From assembly GCA_903891415.1 (NCBI GenBank), contig CAITEH010000005.1:1-64000 (forward strand): a stretch of 64,000 nucleotides of DNA. Direction: 5' to 3'. The notes beneath the pieces are model-generated. The model was given only the letters and a program-made list of their open reading frames with translations. It was not told the origin of the DNA and ran no database searches. The first letter of the stretch is position 1. Every line of letters starts with the position of its first letter. Below, piece by piece: positions 47,109-56,171 of this stretch. The stretch comes from Candidatus Firestoneibacteriota bacterium (GTDB lineage Bacteria; Oederibacteriota; D2-FULL-39-29). Position numbers and translations under genes: made by a program.

Positions 47109-47178
47109 AAAAATCTTTGAAGTTATTCTCTCAGAAAGATTTCTTAGAATCTTAGAATTTACGGACTCTTACGTCCGT

Positions 47179-47348
47179 ACAGACCTTTACAGACCTTTAC
47201 AGACCTTTACAGACCTTACAGACCTTATGGACCTTTACAGACCTTTACGGACCTTTACAGACCTTTACAGACCTTACAGACCTTACAGACCTTACAGACC
47301 TTACGTACCTTATAGACCTTACGGACTCTTAAGACCTTACAGACCTTA
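47179..47348. repeat. 9/10-nt tandem array, about 18 units of ACAGACCTT(T), right arm
   Basis: Direct reading; reverse complement of the left-arm unit. Confidence 0.92.
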
Positions 47349-47361
47349 TCGACTATTCCGA

Positions 47362-48228
47362 TTAATTTATTACTATGGTCAAACTGAAAAAATGTGTAGC
47401 TCCAAGCACATCGTACAGTTTGTAGCCGTAGTCCAGCGCCAGGGTATCAAACCGGACACCAAAACCGGCGGTCAGTCCTTCCAGTGTATCGTTTGCAGCG
47501 CCAAATTTATACCTGTAGCCGGCTCGCAGTACCAGCAGTTCTATGGCTTTGACTTCCAGGCCAACTGAAAATGTTGAGTTTCCCTGTTCAGGAATGTTCA
47601 TTAAGTCGGCGCAAAGATTAAGATCGGTGCCGGTATAGGCCAGTCCCGCTCTAAACTCGGCGGGGGTATTTTCAGAAGTCCCGAGATTCCGGGCACTGGC
47701 CCCCGCGTAGAGATGTTCAATTACCTTCGCGTTAATCCCGATATCAAAAAAAGGTTTGTAATTTGAGTAGTCATCGATTACTTCGTACGGCAGTTTAAAA
47801 CTAAGGCCCAAAGAGATATCCTTGAGGAGCTCCGCCGCTACGGTCAACTGCGGAATTATCTGGTACGGCGTAAAATCTCCGGTCACTACACCGTTTGTAT
47901 CCCTTCTCTCCTGAACACCGTTATTTACATAGACCGCGCCGGCGCCCAAAACAGCCCCTGCCAGCGGTATTGCGGCAACCGCGTACTCATATCTTACGCC
48001 CTGCAAAAACTCAATATGAGAAAAGGACAGCGTGGTGTGTTTAATTCCGGAAAGAGCTGCAGGATCATAGAACAGGCCGTCAATATTACCGGGCATTCCG
48101 GTAAAGGCTTCCGCCATGCCGGCAGGCCTTGCACCCGCCGGATTATTAAGATAGGAAAAATTTACAGCTCCCGGACAGTTCCCCGCTATCCAGGCCCAGC
48201 AAAAAAAGATCACCCCTGTCTTTTTCAT
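47362..48228 (-). CDS. PorV/UPF0164-like outer-membrane beta-barrel protein
   Basis: 'NFSYLNNPAGARPAGMAEAFTGMPGNIDGLFYDPAALSGIKHTTLSFSHIEFLQGVRYEYAA' PorV-type N-terminus; beta-barrel C-terminus. Confidence 0.78.
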   Translation of the reverse strand: MKKTGVIFFCWAWIAGNCPGAVNFSYLNNPAGARPAGMAEAFTGMPGNIDGLFYDPAALSGIKHTTLSFSHIEFLQGVRYEYAVAAIPLAGAVLGAGAVYVNNGVQERRDTNGVVTGDFTPYQIIPQLTVAAELLKDISLGLSFKLPYEVIDDYSNYKPFFDIGINAKVIEHLYAGASARNLGTSENTPAEFRAGLAYTGTDLNLCADLMNIPEQGNSTFSVGLEVKAIELLVLRAGYRYKFGAANDTLEGLTAGFGVRFDTLALDYGYKLYDVLGATHFFSLTIVIN

Positions 48229-50225
48229 TTTAGCAGTTCTTTAAACTCCTTTTCCGTCAGGACTTTTACTCCAAGTTCTTTAGCTTTTTTTAATTTGGAA
48301 CCGGCGCCGGGCCCGGCGACCACATAATCCGTCTTTCTGGAAACAGTTTCAGAAGTACTGCCGCTCATTTTCTTGACTTCAAACTCCGCGGCATCCCGGG
48401 TAAACGTTTCAAGTTCTCCCGTAAAGACAAAACTCATATTTTTAAATCTGCCTTCCCCCGCGGACAGCATTTTTTCTTCTTCCGTGCGATCCGTATTTAC
48501 GCCGGCCTTTTTAAGTTTTGTTATGGCCGCGATATTGCCTTTCTGTTTGAAAAAGTTGACTATGCTTTCCGCGACCCTCGGCCCGACGCCTTTAATACCC
48601 TGCAGTTCCTCAACACCGGCATTGATGAGCTGGTCTATATTTTCATATTTGGTTATCAGTATCTCTGCCGTGTGCTCGCCGACATCGGAAATTCCCAGGG
48701 CAAAGAGCAGGCGGGAAAGCGTATTTCTCCTGCTGTTTTCCACCGCGTTCACGAGATTAGCCGCGCTTTTTTCTCCGAGCCGGTCCAGCTTTTCCAGTTC
48801 CGCCTTCTCCAGCGTGTACAGGTCCGCATAGTCCTTGAGCATTTTGTTTTCAATAAGCTGTCTTATCACGGCGGGGCCAAAACCTTCAATATTCATGGCC
48901 GAACGCAGGGTAAAATGTTCTATGCGCCCTTCAACCTGCGCCGGGCAGGCGACATTCTGGCATCTCCACGCGACTTCCTCGTCAAGGCGGACAATTTGAG
49001 ACCCGCAAACCGGACAGGAGCCGGGCATTTTGAACTCCTTTTCCCTGCCTGACCTCCTGGAGGCCACGCTGTTAACTATTTTGGGGATCACTTCCCCGCC
49101 TTTTTCAATTACTACCGTATCCCCTTCCCTTATATCCTTTCTCTTGATCTCGTCTTCATTGTGCAGGGTGCACCTGCTTATGGTGGAGCCCGATAAAAAT
49201 ACCGGTTCAAGTTCTGCCACCGGAGTTATGATCCCGGTACGGCCCACCTGCAGGGTTATTTTTTTGAGTTTGGTCATGGCTTGCCGGGCTTTGAACTTGT
49301 AAGCGATGGCAAAACGCGGGCTTTTATTCGTGGACCCGAGTATCTTTTGATGCTCGTAGGAATTGACCTTGACGACCATGCCGTCTATTTCGTAGGGCAG
49401 TGTGTCGCGTTTGTGCTCCCAGGAGTTCACGTAATTTATAACTTCCATGATATTCTTGCAGAGTTTATACGGTTTTACGGCTTTAAAACCGAGTTTTTCC
49501 AGTTCAAGAAGGGTCTGTTCGTGCGTTTTCCAGATATCCTGCTGGACGGAACCGAGCGTGTGCAGTAAAATATCGAGCGGCCTTTTTGCGACTTCCCGGG
49601 CATCAAGCAATTTTAGAGAACCGGCAGCGGCATTACGGGGATTGGCAAACTCGGCCTCCCCCTGCTCTTCTTTTTCCCTGTTCATTTTCAAGAACTCTTC
49701 CCGGGGAATAAATACTTCACCCCGGAGTTCCAGCTTGCCCGAAAAAGGAATACTTAAAGGAACGCTCTTAATCGTCTTAATGTTGCTTGAGATGTCATCA
49801 CCCTTGACACCGTCGCCGCGGGTCGAACCCTGCCGGAGCACCCCCTGCTCATAGAAGAGGCAGACCGCCAGCCCGTCAATTTTTGGTTCAACAATATACT
49901 CGGGCTTTTCCTTAAGGTTCTTGGCCGCCCGTTCATCAAAAGCAATAAGTTCATTCGCGCTATAGCAATTATCAAGGGAGAGCATGGGGATATTGTGGGT
50001 AACGGTCTTAAATTCCTTAAGCGGTTCCCCGCCGACGCGTTGAGTGGGTGAATCCGGGGTCACAAGCTCCGGAAAGGCCTTTTCAAGCCCCTCCAGTTCC
50101 TTCATCAGCTTGTCATACTCGGAATCAGGGATCTCAGGGTCAGCTTCCACGTAATACTTACGGTCATGGCCCCGTATTTCCCCCTTGAGTTTTTCTATCT
50201 TCTTCTTAGCATCATTGATATTCAT
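48225..50225 (-). CDS. ligA: NAD-dependent DNA ligase LigA
   Basis: 'DSEYDKLMKELEGLE', 'VEPKIDGLAVCLFYE', 'GDDISSNIKTIKSVP', Zn finger 'CPVCGSQIVRLDEEVAWRCQNVACPAQ', HhH and BRCT domains. Confidence 0.97.
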   Translation of the reverse strand: MNINDAKKKIEKLKGEIRGHDRKYYVEADPEIPDSEYDKLMKELEGLEKAFPELVTPDSPTQRVGGEPLKEFKTVTHNIPMLSLDNCYSANELIAFDERAAKNLKEKPEYIVEPKIDGLAVCLFYEQGVLRQGSTRGDGVKGDDISSNIKTIKSVPLSIPFSGKLELRGEVFIPREEFLKMNREKEEQGEAEFANPRNAAAGSLKLLDAREVAKRPLDILLHTLGSVQQDIWKTHEQTLLELEKLGFKAVKPYKLCKNIMEVINYVNSWEHKRDTLPYEIDGMVVKVNSYEHQKILGSTNKSPRFAIAYKFKARQAMTKLKKITLQVGRTGIITPVAELEPVFLSGSTISRCTLHNEDEIKRKDIREGDTVVIEKGGEVIPKIVNSVASRRSGREKEFKMPGSCPVCGSQIVRLDEEVAWRCQNVACPAQVEGRIEHFTLRSAMNIEGFGPAVIRQLIENKMLKDYADLYTLEKAELEKLDRLGEKSAANLVNAVENSRRNTLSRLLFALGISDVGEHTAEILITKYENIDQLINAGVEELQGIKGVGPRVAESIVNFFKQKGNIAAITKLKKAGVNTDRTEEEKMLSAGEGRFKNMSFVFTGELETFTRDAAEFEVKKMSGSTSETVSRKTDYVVAGPGAGSKLKKAKELGVKVLTEKEFKELLK

Positions 50226-50279
50226 TAAGCACTAATATAACAGAAATGACAATAATTTAAAAGGAGATAAATAAAATAG

Positions 50280-50315
50280 TTTGTAAAGTTCATAAAGTTT
50301 ATAAGGTTCGTAAGG
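50280..50315. repeat. 9-nt period array, 4 units (tttgtaaag ttcataaag tttataagg ttcgtaagg)
   Basis: Direct reading. Confidence 0.75.
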
Positions 50316-50485
50316 TAAAATATATTCTAAGGTATTGTGAATTTTTGCAAGTTAAATGCCAACCTATTTCCCTGTATCAGGAGTCCAGCTTTATCGCGTT
50401 TAGGATAACCATCATCCATATTTCACATTTTAATAAAGTGAATTTACTTTTTGTTTTTCTTATACCTCCAAATCATCATTGGGAG

Positions 50486-50558
50486 AATTAAAGAGGGACA
50501 GCCATCTTTATTTAAGAATTAAAGAGGACAATTAAAGAGGGACAGCCACCCTTATTTA
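50486..50558. repeat. Direct repeat AATTAAAGAGGGACAGCCA(T/C)C(T/C)TTATTTA, two full copies and a partial middle copy
   Basis: Copies at 50486-50514 and 50530-50558, partial at 50517-50530. Confidence 0.8.
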
Positions 50559-50645
50559 GGTCCTTTACCTTCCTTTTGCACTCCGTGGCGTACCCTTAAC
50601 AGTAGTTTTCCATCACTAGTTGCAAGCCTTCACGCGCAAGTTTCC

Positions 50646-50690
50646 AAAGACCTTATAGACCTTACAAACTTTACAAACCTTATGGACTGT
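50646..50690. repeat. 9-nt period array, 5 units (aaagacctt atagacctt acaaacttt acaaacctt atggactgt)
   Basis: Direct reading; inverted in sense relative to 50280..50315. Confidence 0.75.
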
Positions 50691-50692
50691 TT

Positions 50693-52051
50693 TTACGGCC
50701 TTTTAGACCAGTTTTTAATCAGCGCTTCCATCATTCCCTGGTGTGGTTTGCAGTTCTTTAACACAAAGGACTCGAGTATTGAGTCAATTTCCGCGTTGGT
50801 TTTTCCTTTGAAGAGTTGGGCGTAATAGGGCTGCATCAGACTGGCGGTGTAACCTGACAGGGTTGCCTGGGAAAGGTAATCCAGGTTGGCGTTAAAATCT
50901 ATTTTTTTGTCTATATGTTTTACGATAACTCCCGCGAGTTTTTGCATTATTTTGTTGACGGCGTAGCCGGAGGTAAAGGCCTCGGTTTTTAGAGCGCGTT
51001 TGGCTTCCATCAGCGGGGCCAAAAGTTTGGAATATTTTGACTTCGGGTCCATATGCACCGCGCCCATAGTGCCAAAATCCTTATAGGTCCAGACCGTCCA
51101 GTGCGCCTTATATTCCTCAAAAACGCTGAGCTGGTCGTCCAGAGCACCGGCACCCTGCCCGCCAAATTCACCCACCCAGAGAGGAACGTTATATTTTTTG
51201 GCAAACCGCGTCCCCTCATGCGCCAGGAACAACTTCTTCTGTAATTTCAGGTTCAAAGAACGGCTCTTCAGGTCTGTCGGCGTATAGTTATGACTGCTAT
51301 AAACCAGATTGGCGGCAAAAGGCGCTTCCATTTTTTCAAAACGCTGGGAATAATAATCTCCTTCCAAAAATATTATATGCCCGGGATCTATCCTGCGTAT
51401 GGCCTTTACCACGCGGCGGTAAACTTTGTTGAAGTTAGCCCAATCCGGGGTATAGACATTACTGAAACGGCCGTTCGGGGTATTGGAGGCCGGTTCATTC
51501 ATCACATTGTAACCGGCAATAGTGTTACTGCCTTTGTAGCGCCGCGCAAATTCTTCCCACAAAGCGGTAAATCTGTCCTGAAACTGCAGCTGCTCCCAGA
51601 AGAAAGAATGCCTGCTGGAATTATCGCAATGCCAGTCCGTGCTCTGCCAGCCCTGCACCGCGTGCAGGTCAAGTATCACATAAAGCCCGTGTTTGGCACA
51701 CCATTTGACCGCCTCGTCCAGCCGCTTAAAGCCGGAGGGCAGGTATTCAAAAGGTTTCATATCGTTTTCAAAATGCCGGTAATTGACGGGCAGGCGGACC
51801 ACATTTGCGCCTGCCTGTTTAATAAATTTAACATCCTCTTCGGTGAAAAAATGGTACAGAAAGCGCTTAAAAAAGAAGCCGGCCTTTTCTTTTCCCAGAA
51901 CCTTTGCCATAGCCGCTCTGGTGCCTCTTTCATCGCCGGGATACCCGTTGATGAAATTTTCCATATTCATCCAACCGCCGGCACAGACCCCGCGCAAGCG
52001 GACAACCGTCCCCTTTTCATCAACGATCTTATTACCTTTTACCTGCAGCAT
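50693..52051 (-). CDS. Glycoside hydrolase family 5-like protein, no signal peptide
   Basis: 'LRGVCAGGWMNMENF', 'GANVVRLPVNYRHF', 'LDLHAVQGWQSTDWHCDNS', 'GYNVMNEPASNTPNG', 'PLWVGEFGGQG' (acid/base and nucleophile Glu). Confidence 0.9.
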   Translation of the reverse strand: MLQVKGNKIVDEKGTVVRLRGVCAGGWMNMENFINGYPGDERGTRAAMAKVLGKEKAGFFFKRFLYHFFTEEDVKFIKQAGANVVRLPVNYRHFENDMKPFEYLPSGFKRLDEAVKWCAKHGLYVILDLHAVQGWQSTDWHCDNSSRHSFFWEQLQFQDRFTALWEEFARRYKGSNTIAGYNVMNEPASNTPNGRFSNVYTPDWANFNKVYRRVVKAIRRIDPGHIIFLEGDYYSQRFEKMEAPFAANLVYSSHNYTPTDLKSRSLNLKLQKKLFLAHEGTRFAKKYNVPLWVGEFGGQGAGALDDQLSVFEEYKAHWTVWTYKDFGTMGAVHMDPKSKYSKLLAPLMEAKRALKTEAFTSGYAVNKIMQKLAGVIVKHIDKKIDFNANLDYLSQATLSGYTASLMQPYYAQLFKGKTNAEIDSILESFVLKNCKPHQGMMEALIKNWSKRP

Positions 52052-52076
52052 AGAAACTCCATTAAATGAAATTTTT

Positions 52077-52123
52077 TGTAGTTGCCTGATTCATCAGTCA
52101 GCCGGATAAATCCGGCAACTACA
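52077..52123. repeat. REP-like inverted repeat TGTAGTTGCC ... GGCAACTACA
   Basis: Arms 52077-52086 and 52114-52123; inner GCCGGATAAATCCGGC palindrome. Confidence 0.8.
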
Positions 52124-52256
52124 GACTATTTACGGTAATTATATCAACTCCCTCAGGGAAAACATAGAAAAAAGTATATTCATTTCCCTTGAAAAGCTTT
52201 GTTTAAAGTTGGATAATTAATCATATTTTTCGCTTCTTGTCTTTCCGGAGGTTTGG

Positions 52257-54806
52257 ATGGAGTATAAAGCAAGAAAAACAAATTTGATCTCTTTTCCGCT
52301 TGGCGGTATCGGATCGGGCTGTATAGGTTTAGCCGGGAACGGCAGGCTTATAGATTGGGAGATATTTAACAGGCCGGCAAAAGGCAGTATGAACGGCTTC
52401 AGCCATTTTGCCATTAAAGCAGAAGCCAATGGAAAGGTACTGGACACCCGGATCTTAAACAGTGACTTAAAGCCCCCTTTTCAGGGTGACGGCGGCGCTA
52501 ATTTTCAGGGTATCGGCTTTGGCCCGGCAAGAATGACCATGGCAGGCATGCCGCATTTTGAGGACAGCAGCTTTAACGGTGAATACCCTTTTGCAAACCT
52601 TGAACTACTCGGGAAAAATTTCCCCGGAAAAGTAAAACTCACGGCTTTTAATCCCCTTATCCCGTTAAACAGCAATGATTCTTCTATCCCCGCCGCTTTT
52701 TTTGAGTTTGAGATAAAAAATACCGCAAAGAATACTATTTCCTATACTGTTTCCGGCACAATAAAAAACCCGCAGTCAAAATACGGCTCAGCGGTAAATA
52801 CATTTTCAAAAGATAAAGGCATATCCTTAATGACCGCGTCCTCCACGGCTCTTCCAAAGACCGATGTAAACTTCGGAGAACTTTGCCTGGCAACCGACAC
52901 AAAGGACGTTTCTTTTCAAGAATACTGGTACCGGGGCGCCTGGTTCGATAATTTGACGCTCTTCTGGAAAGATTTTTCCGGCTTTGGCCCGCTGAAGAAC
53001 AGGCGCTGCAGAACTATTAAGGAGTATAAGAATGATGACCATGCCACCCTTGCCGGAAAGGTAAACATAAGGCCGGGAAAGAAAAAAACTATCCGTTTTG
53101 TCCTCAGCTGGAATTTTCCCAACTGTGAAAACTACTGGGATAAGGCGGCCTGTAACTGCGCGGGTGAATGCGCCCCCGGGAAGGCCCGGACCTGGAAAAA
53201 CTATTACGCTTTGCTCTTCAAGGACGCAAAAGCTTCCGCGGTCTACTCTCTGAAGGAATGGAAAAGGCTTTATTCCCGGACCCTGGCATATAAAGAGGCC
53301 CTTTTTTCCTCAACACTCCCTGCTCCGGTGCTTGACGCGGTTTCCGCCAATATTTCTATTTTGAAATCGCCGACCTGCCTGCGCCTTGAAGACGGGTCTT
53401 TCTATGCCTGGGAGGGCTGCCACGCCTCGGAAGGCTGTTGTTACGGCTCCTGCACCCATGTCTGGAACTATGCCTATGCCCTGCCGTTCCTTTTCCCTGA
53501 CCTGGAAAGGTCCATGCGGAACCTTAACTTCAAATATAATCAAAGAGAGGACGGCGGCCTGGTTTTCCGCCTTGCTCTGCCGCTCGGGAGCAAAAGAACA
53601 GCTTTCAGGCCCTGCGCCGACGGGCAATTCGGCGATGTAATAAAGATGTACCGGGAATGGAAGATTTCTGGTAATGATAAATGGCTGAAAGGCCACTGGC
53701 CTGCGATAAAAAAAGCGGTTGAATTTGCCTGGGCTGAAACAAATACCGACAAATGGGATGCCGACAGGGACGGAATTCTTGAAGGCAGGCAGCATCACAC
53801 CCTGGATATGGAACTCTTCGGGCCTAATTCCTGGCTCTCGGGTTTTTATCTTGCAGCGTTAAAAGCCGCGGCTGAAATAGCGGAATCTCTGCAGGAACCC
53901 GGGACGGCTCTTGAATACCGCGCCTTATTTGAAAAGGGCAGAGCTTACGCGAACAAGTACCTTTTCAACGGGGAGTATTTTCAGCAAAACATAGATCTTG
54001 AAGACAGGCGGCTCCTTGAAAAATACACAGGCAAAGATAAGACCTTGCTCGGAACAACCGCACTACAGGCCTATTGGGACCGCGAGCATAAGGAGATAAA
54101 ATACCAGCTGGGCGAGGGCTGCGGGATAGACCAGGTTTCGGCGCAGTGGCACGCGAATCTTTGCGGCCTGGGTGAAATATTTGAAAAAGGCCTGGTAAAA
54201 AAGGCGCTGGCTTCCATCTACAAATATAACTTCAAGAGCTCCATGCGGGATTTTACAAACCCCTGCCGGCTATATTGTCTGAATGACGAAGCCGGAACGG
54301 TAATAGCGGAGTATCCCAAAGGCAAAAGGAAACCCCTGGTTCCGGCGCCATACGCAGAAGAAACCATGCACGGTTTTGAATACGCCGCGGCCTCACACAT
54401 GATACAGGAAGGCCTTGTTAAAGAAGGCCTCAAGCTGGCCGGCGCGGTGCGCGCAAGGTATGACGGTGAGAAAAGGAACCCCTGGAACGAATTTGAATGC
54501 GGGTCCAACTATGCCCGTTCAATGGCCTCCTACGCTCTCCTGCTCTCCCTCTCCGGCTTCAAATACGATATGCGGAGCAAAATGCTGGGCTTTGATCCCA
54601 AACTAAATGTTAAGGGGGCTTTTAAATGTTTTTGGTCCATAGACGGGGCTTTTGGTACGGTGAAAATAAAAAAAACCGGAGCTGAACTCTCGGTGCTTGG
54701 CGGAAACCTGGAACTTAAGGAATTAAAAATAAGAAATAAGATAAAAATATTTAAGAAACCGGTCAGGCTCTCTGAAGGCAGGAGCATAAGCATTTCTTTG
54801 TCCTGA
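52257..54806 (+). CDS. Glycoside hydrolase family 116-like (GBA2-type beta-glucosidase/glucosylceramidase family), no signal peptide
   Basis: 'SFPLGGIGSGCIGLAGNGRLIDWEIFNRPAKG', 'WEGCHASEGCCYGSCTHVWNYAYALPFLFPDLERSMR', 'GILEGRQHHTLDMELFGPNSWLSGFYLAALKAAAEIAE', 'EFECGSNYARSMASYALLLSLSGF'. Confidence 0.9.
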   Translation: MEYKARKTNLISFPLGGIGSGCIGLAGNGRLIDWEIFNRPAKGSMNGFSHFAIKAEANGKVLDTRILNSDLKPPFQGDGGANFQGIGFGPARMTMAGMPHFEDSSFNGEYPFANLELLGKNFPGKVKLTAFNPLIPLNSNDSSIPAAFFEFEIKNTAKNTISYTVSGTIKNPQSKYGSAVNTFSKDKGISLMTASSTALPKTDVNFGELCLATDTKDVSFQEYWYRGAWFDNLTLFWKDFSGFGPLKNRRCRTIKEYKNDDHATLAGKVNIRPGKKKTIRFVLSWNFPNCENYWDKAACNCAGECAPGKARTWKNYYALLFKDAKASAVYSLKEWKRLYSRTLAYKEALFSSTLPAPVLDAVSANISILKSPTCLRLEDGSFYAWEGCHASEGCCYGSCTHVWNYAYALPFLFPDLERSMRNLNFKYNQREDGGLVFRLALPLGSKRTAFRPCADGQFGDVIKMYREWKISGNDKWLKGHWPAIKKAVEFAWAETNTDKWDADRDGILEGRQHHTLDMELFGPNSWLSGFYLAALKAAAEIAESLQEPGTALEYRALFEKGRAYANKYLFNGEYFQQNIDLEDRRLLEKYTGKDKTLLGTTALQAYWDREHKEIKYQLGEGCGIDQVSAQWHANLCGLGEIFEKGLVKKALASIYKYNFKSSMRDFTNPCRLYCLNDEAGTVIAEYPKGKRKPLVPAPYAEETMHGFEYAAASHMIQEGLVKEGLKLAGAVRARYDGEKRNPWNEFECGSNYARSMASYALLLSLSGFKYDMRSKMLGFDPKLNVKGAFKCFWSIDGAFGTVKIKKTGAELSVLGGNLELKELKIRNKIKIFKKPVRLSEGRSISISLS

Positions 54807-54840
54807 AAAGCACCCTGATTACTTTTTCAACGGGTAATCG

Positions 54841-55119
54841 ATATTGTCAAACTTCTTTTAGTAAATATCTTTTTAAATCTGTTTTAACAAGAAATTCTTA
54901 GGATTTTGACTGCCTAACTCGTCTTTTTCTTGTCATGTTGAGCCATTTTTCTCTTGGCGAAACATCTCTGCTTTTCAGACTTAAAATACAGAGATCCTTC
55001 GTCAAAAGCGCTTCCTCCACAGGCGGACAGGCAGGATGACAAAGCTATGCAGATAACTACTTCCATTATCACAAGTCTGCATTTTTCCCAATATCTTTCA
55101 TTATCTGTTTGACACTACC
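54841..55119. repeat. Dispersed MITE-like element, copy 2
   Basis: Extended similarity to 44173..44439 including ends and core; carries an extra cctccacaggcggacag-type insertion. Confidence 0.78.
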
Positions 55120-55144
55120 AGGTTATCTGTCTCCAGATGGCCAT

Positions 55145-56128
55145 TCAACCCGCCAGGATCTTATCTATTTCCGCCAGTTCTTCCGTACCAAATTGCAGGC
55201 CTGAAAGCGCGGCAACATTTTCCTCTACCTGACTTACCCGGCTTGCGCCTATCAAAGCACTGGTGACCGCCTCATCGCGCAGTACCCAGGCCAGGGCCAT
55301 TTGTGCCATACTCTGGCCCCGTTTCCGGGCCAGCTCGTTCAGCTTCCTTACTTTTTCCAGCTTTTCCGGCGTTAAACTTTTTTCTTTTAGAGAATTTCCC
55401 GGCTGCGCGGCCCTGGAATTCCGGGGAATGCCCTGCAGGTATTTATCCGTCAAGAGCCCCTGGGATAACGGGCAAAAAGCTATGACACCCAATCCGAGCC
55501 GGCGTGTTTGCGGAAACAAATCGCTTTCCACACCCCGGTTCAACATCGAGTAAGCCGGCTGATGAATAATAAGCGGAGTGCGCAGGTCCCCGGCTATCTT
55601 CATAGCCGCCGCCGTCATTTCCCCGTTGTAACTGCTGATACCGGCATAAAGTGCTTTACCCGCCCGCACGGCGCTGTCTAAAGCGCCTAGGGTCTCTTCC
55701 AGCGGTGTTTCCGGGTCCGGCCGGTGCGAATAATAAATATCCACATACGCAAGCCCCAACCGCTTTAGCGACCGGTCCAGACTGGCCAGCATATATTTTC
55801 TAGAACCCCAATCGCCGTAAGGCCCCGGCCACATGCCCCAGCCGGCTTTGGTTGATATTATCAGTTCATCCCGGTAACTGCGAAAATCTTTCGCGAGTAT
55901 CCTGCCCACAAAAGCTTCAGCACTGCCGGGAGGCGGCCCGTAGTTGTTGGCCAGGTCGAAGTGCGTGATCCCGAGGTCAAAAGCCCGGTGCAGCATCTTC
56001 CTTGCCTCGGCGGCATCGGCCCGGGCGCCAAAATTGTGCCAGCAGCCCAGCGACAGCGCCGGCAGCTTCAGGCCGCTGCGGCCGCAGCGGCGGTACGGCA
56101 TTTTTTCATAACGTTTTTCAGAAAACAT
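55145..56128 (-). CDS. Aldo/keto reductase (YghZ-like)
   Basis: 'YRRCGRSGLKLPALSLGCWHNFG', 'GITHFDLANNYGPPPGSAEAFVGRIL', 'IISTKAGWGMWPGPYGDWGSRKYMLASLDRSLKRLGLAYVDIYYSHRPD'. Confidence 0.93.
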   Translation of the reverse strand: MFSEKRYEKMPYRRCGRSGLKLPALSLGCWHNFGARADAAEARKMLHRAFDLGITHFDLANNYGPPPGSAEAFVGRILAKDFRSYRDELIISTKAGWGMWPGPYGDWGSRKYMLASLDRSLKRLGLAYVDIYYSHRPDPETPLEETLGALDSAVRAGKALYAGISSYNGEMTAAAMKIAGDLRTPLIIHQPAYSMLNRGVESDLFPQTRRLGLGVIAFCPLSQGLLTDKYLQGIPRNSRAAQPGNSLKEKSLTPEKLEKVRKLNELARKRGQSMAQMALAWVLRDEAVTSALIGASRVSQVEENVAALSGLQFGTEELAEIDKILAG

Positions 56129-56171
56129 ATTCCGGCTCCCCGTTTACCTGATATTTTTTTGGCCCTGACCT

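Noticed and set aside
46985-47350. Possible CRISPR array
   Set aside because: Units are 9-10 nt with no unique spacers of 25-40 nt and no cas genes in the window
47227-47568. Plus-strand ORF encoding DLYRPYRPYRPYRPY repeats
   Set aside because: Translation of the ACAGACCTT tandem array running into antisense of the PorV-like gene; repeat artefact, not a protein gene
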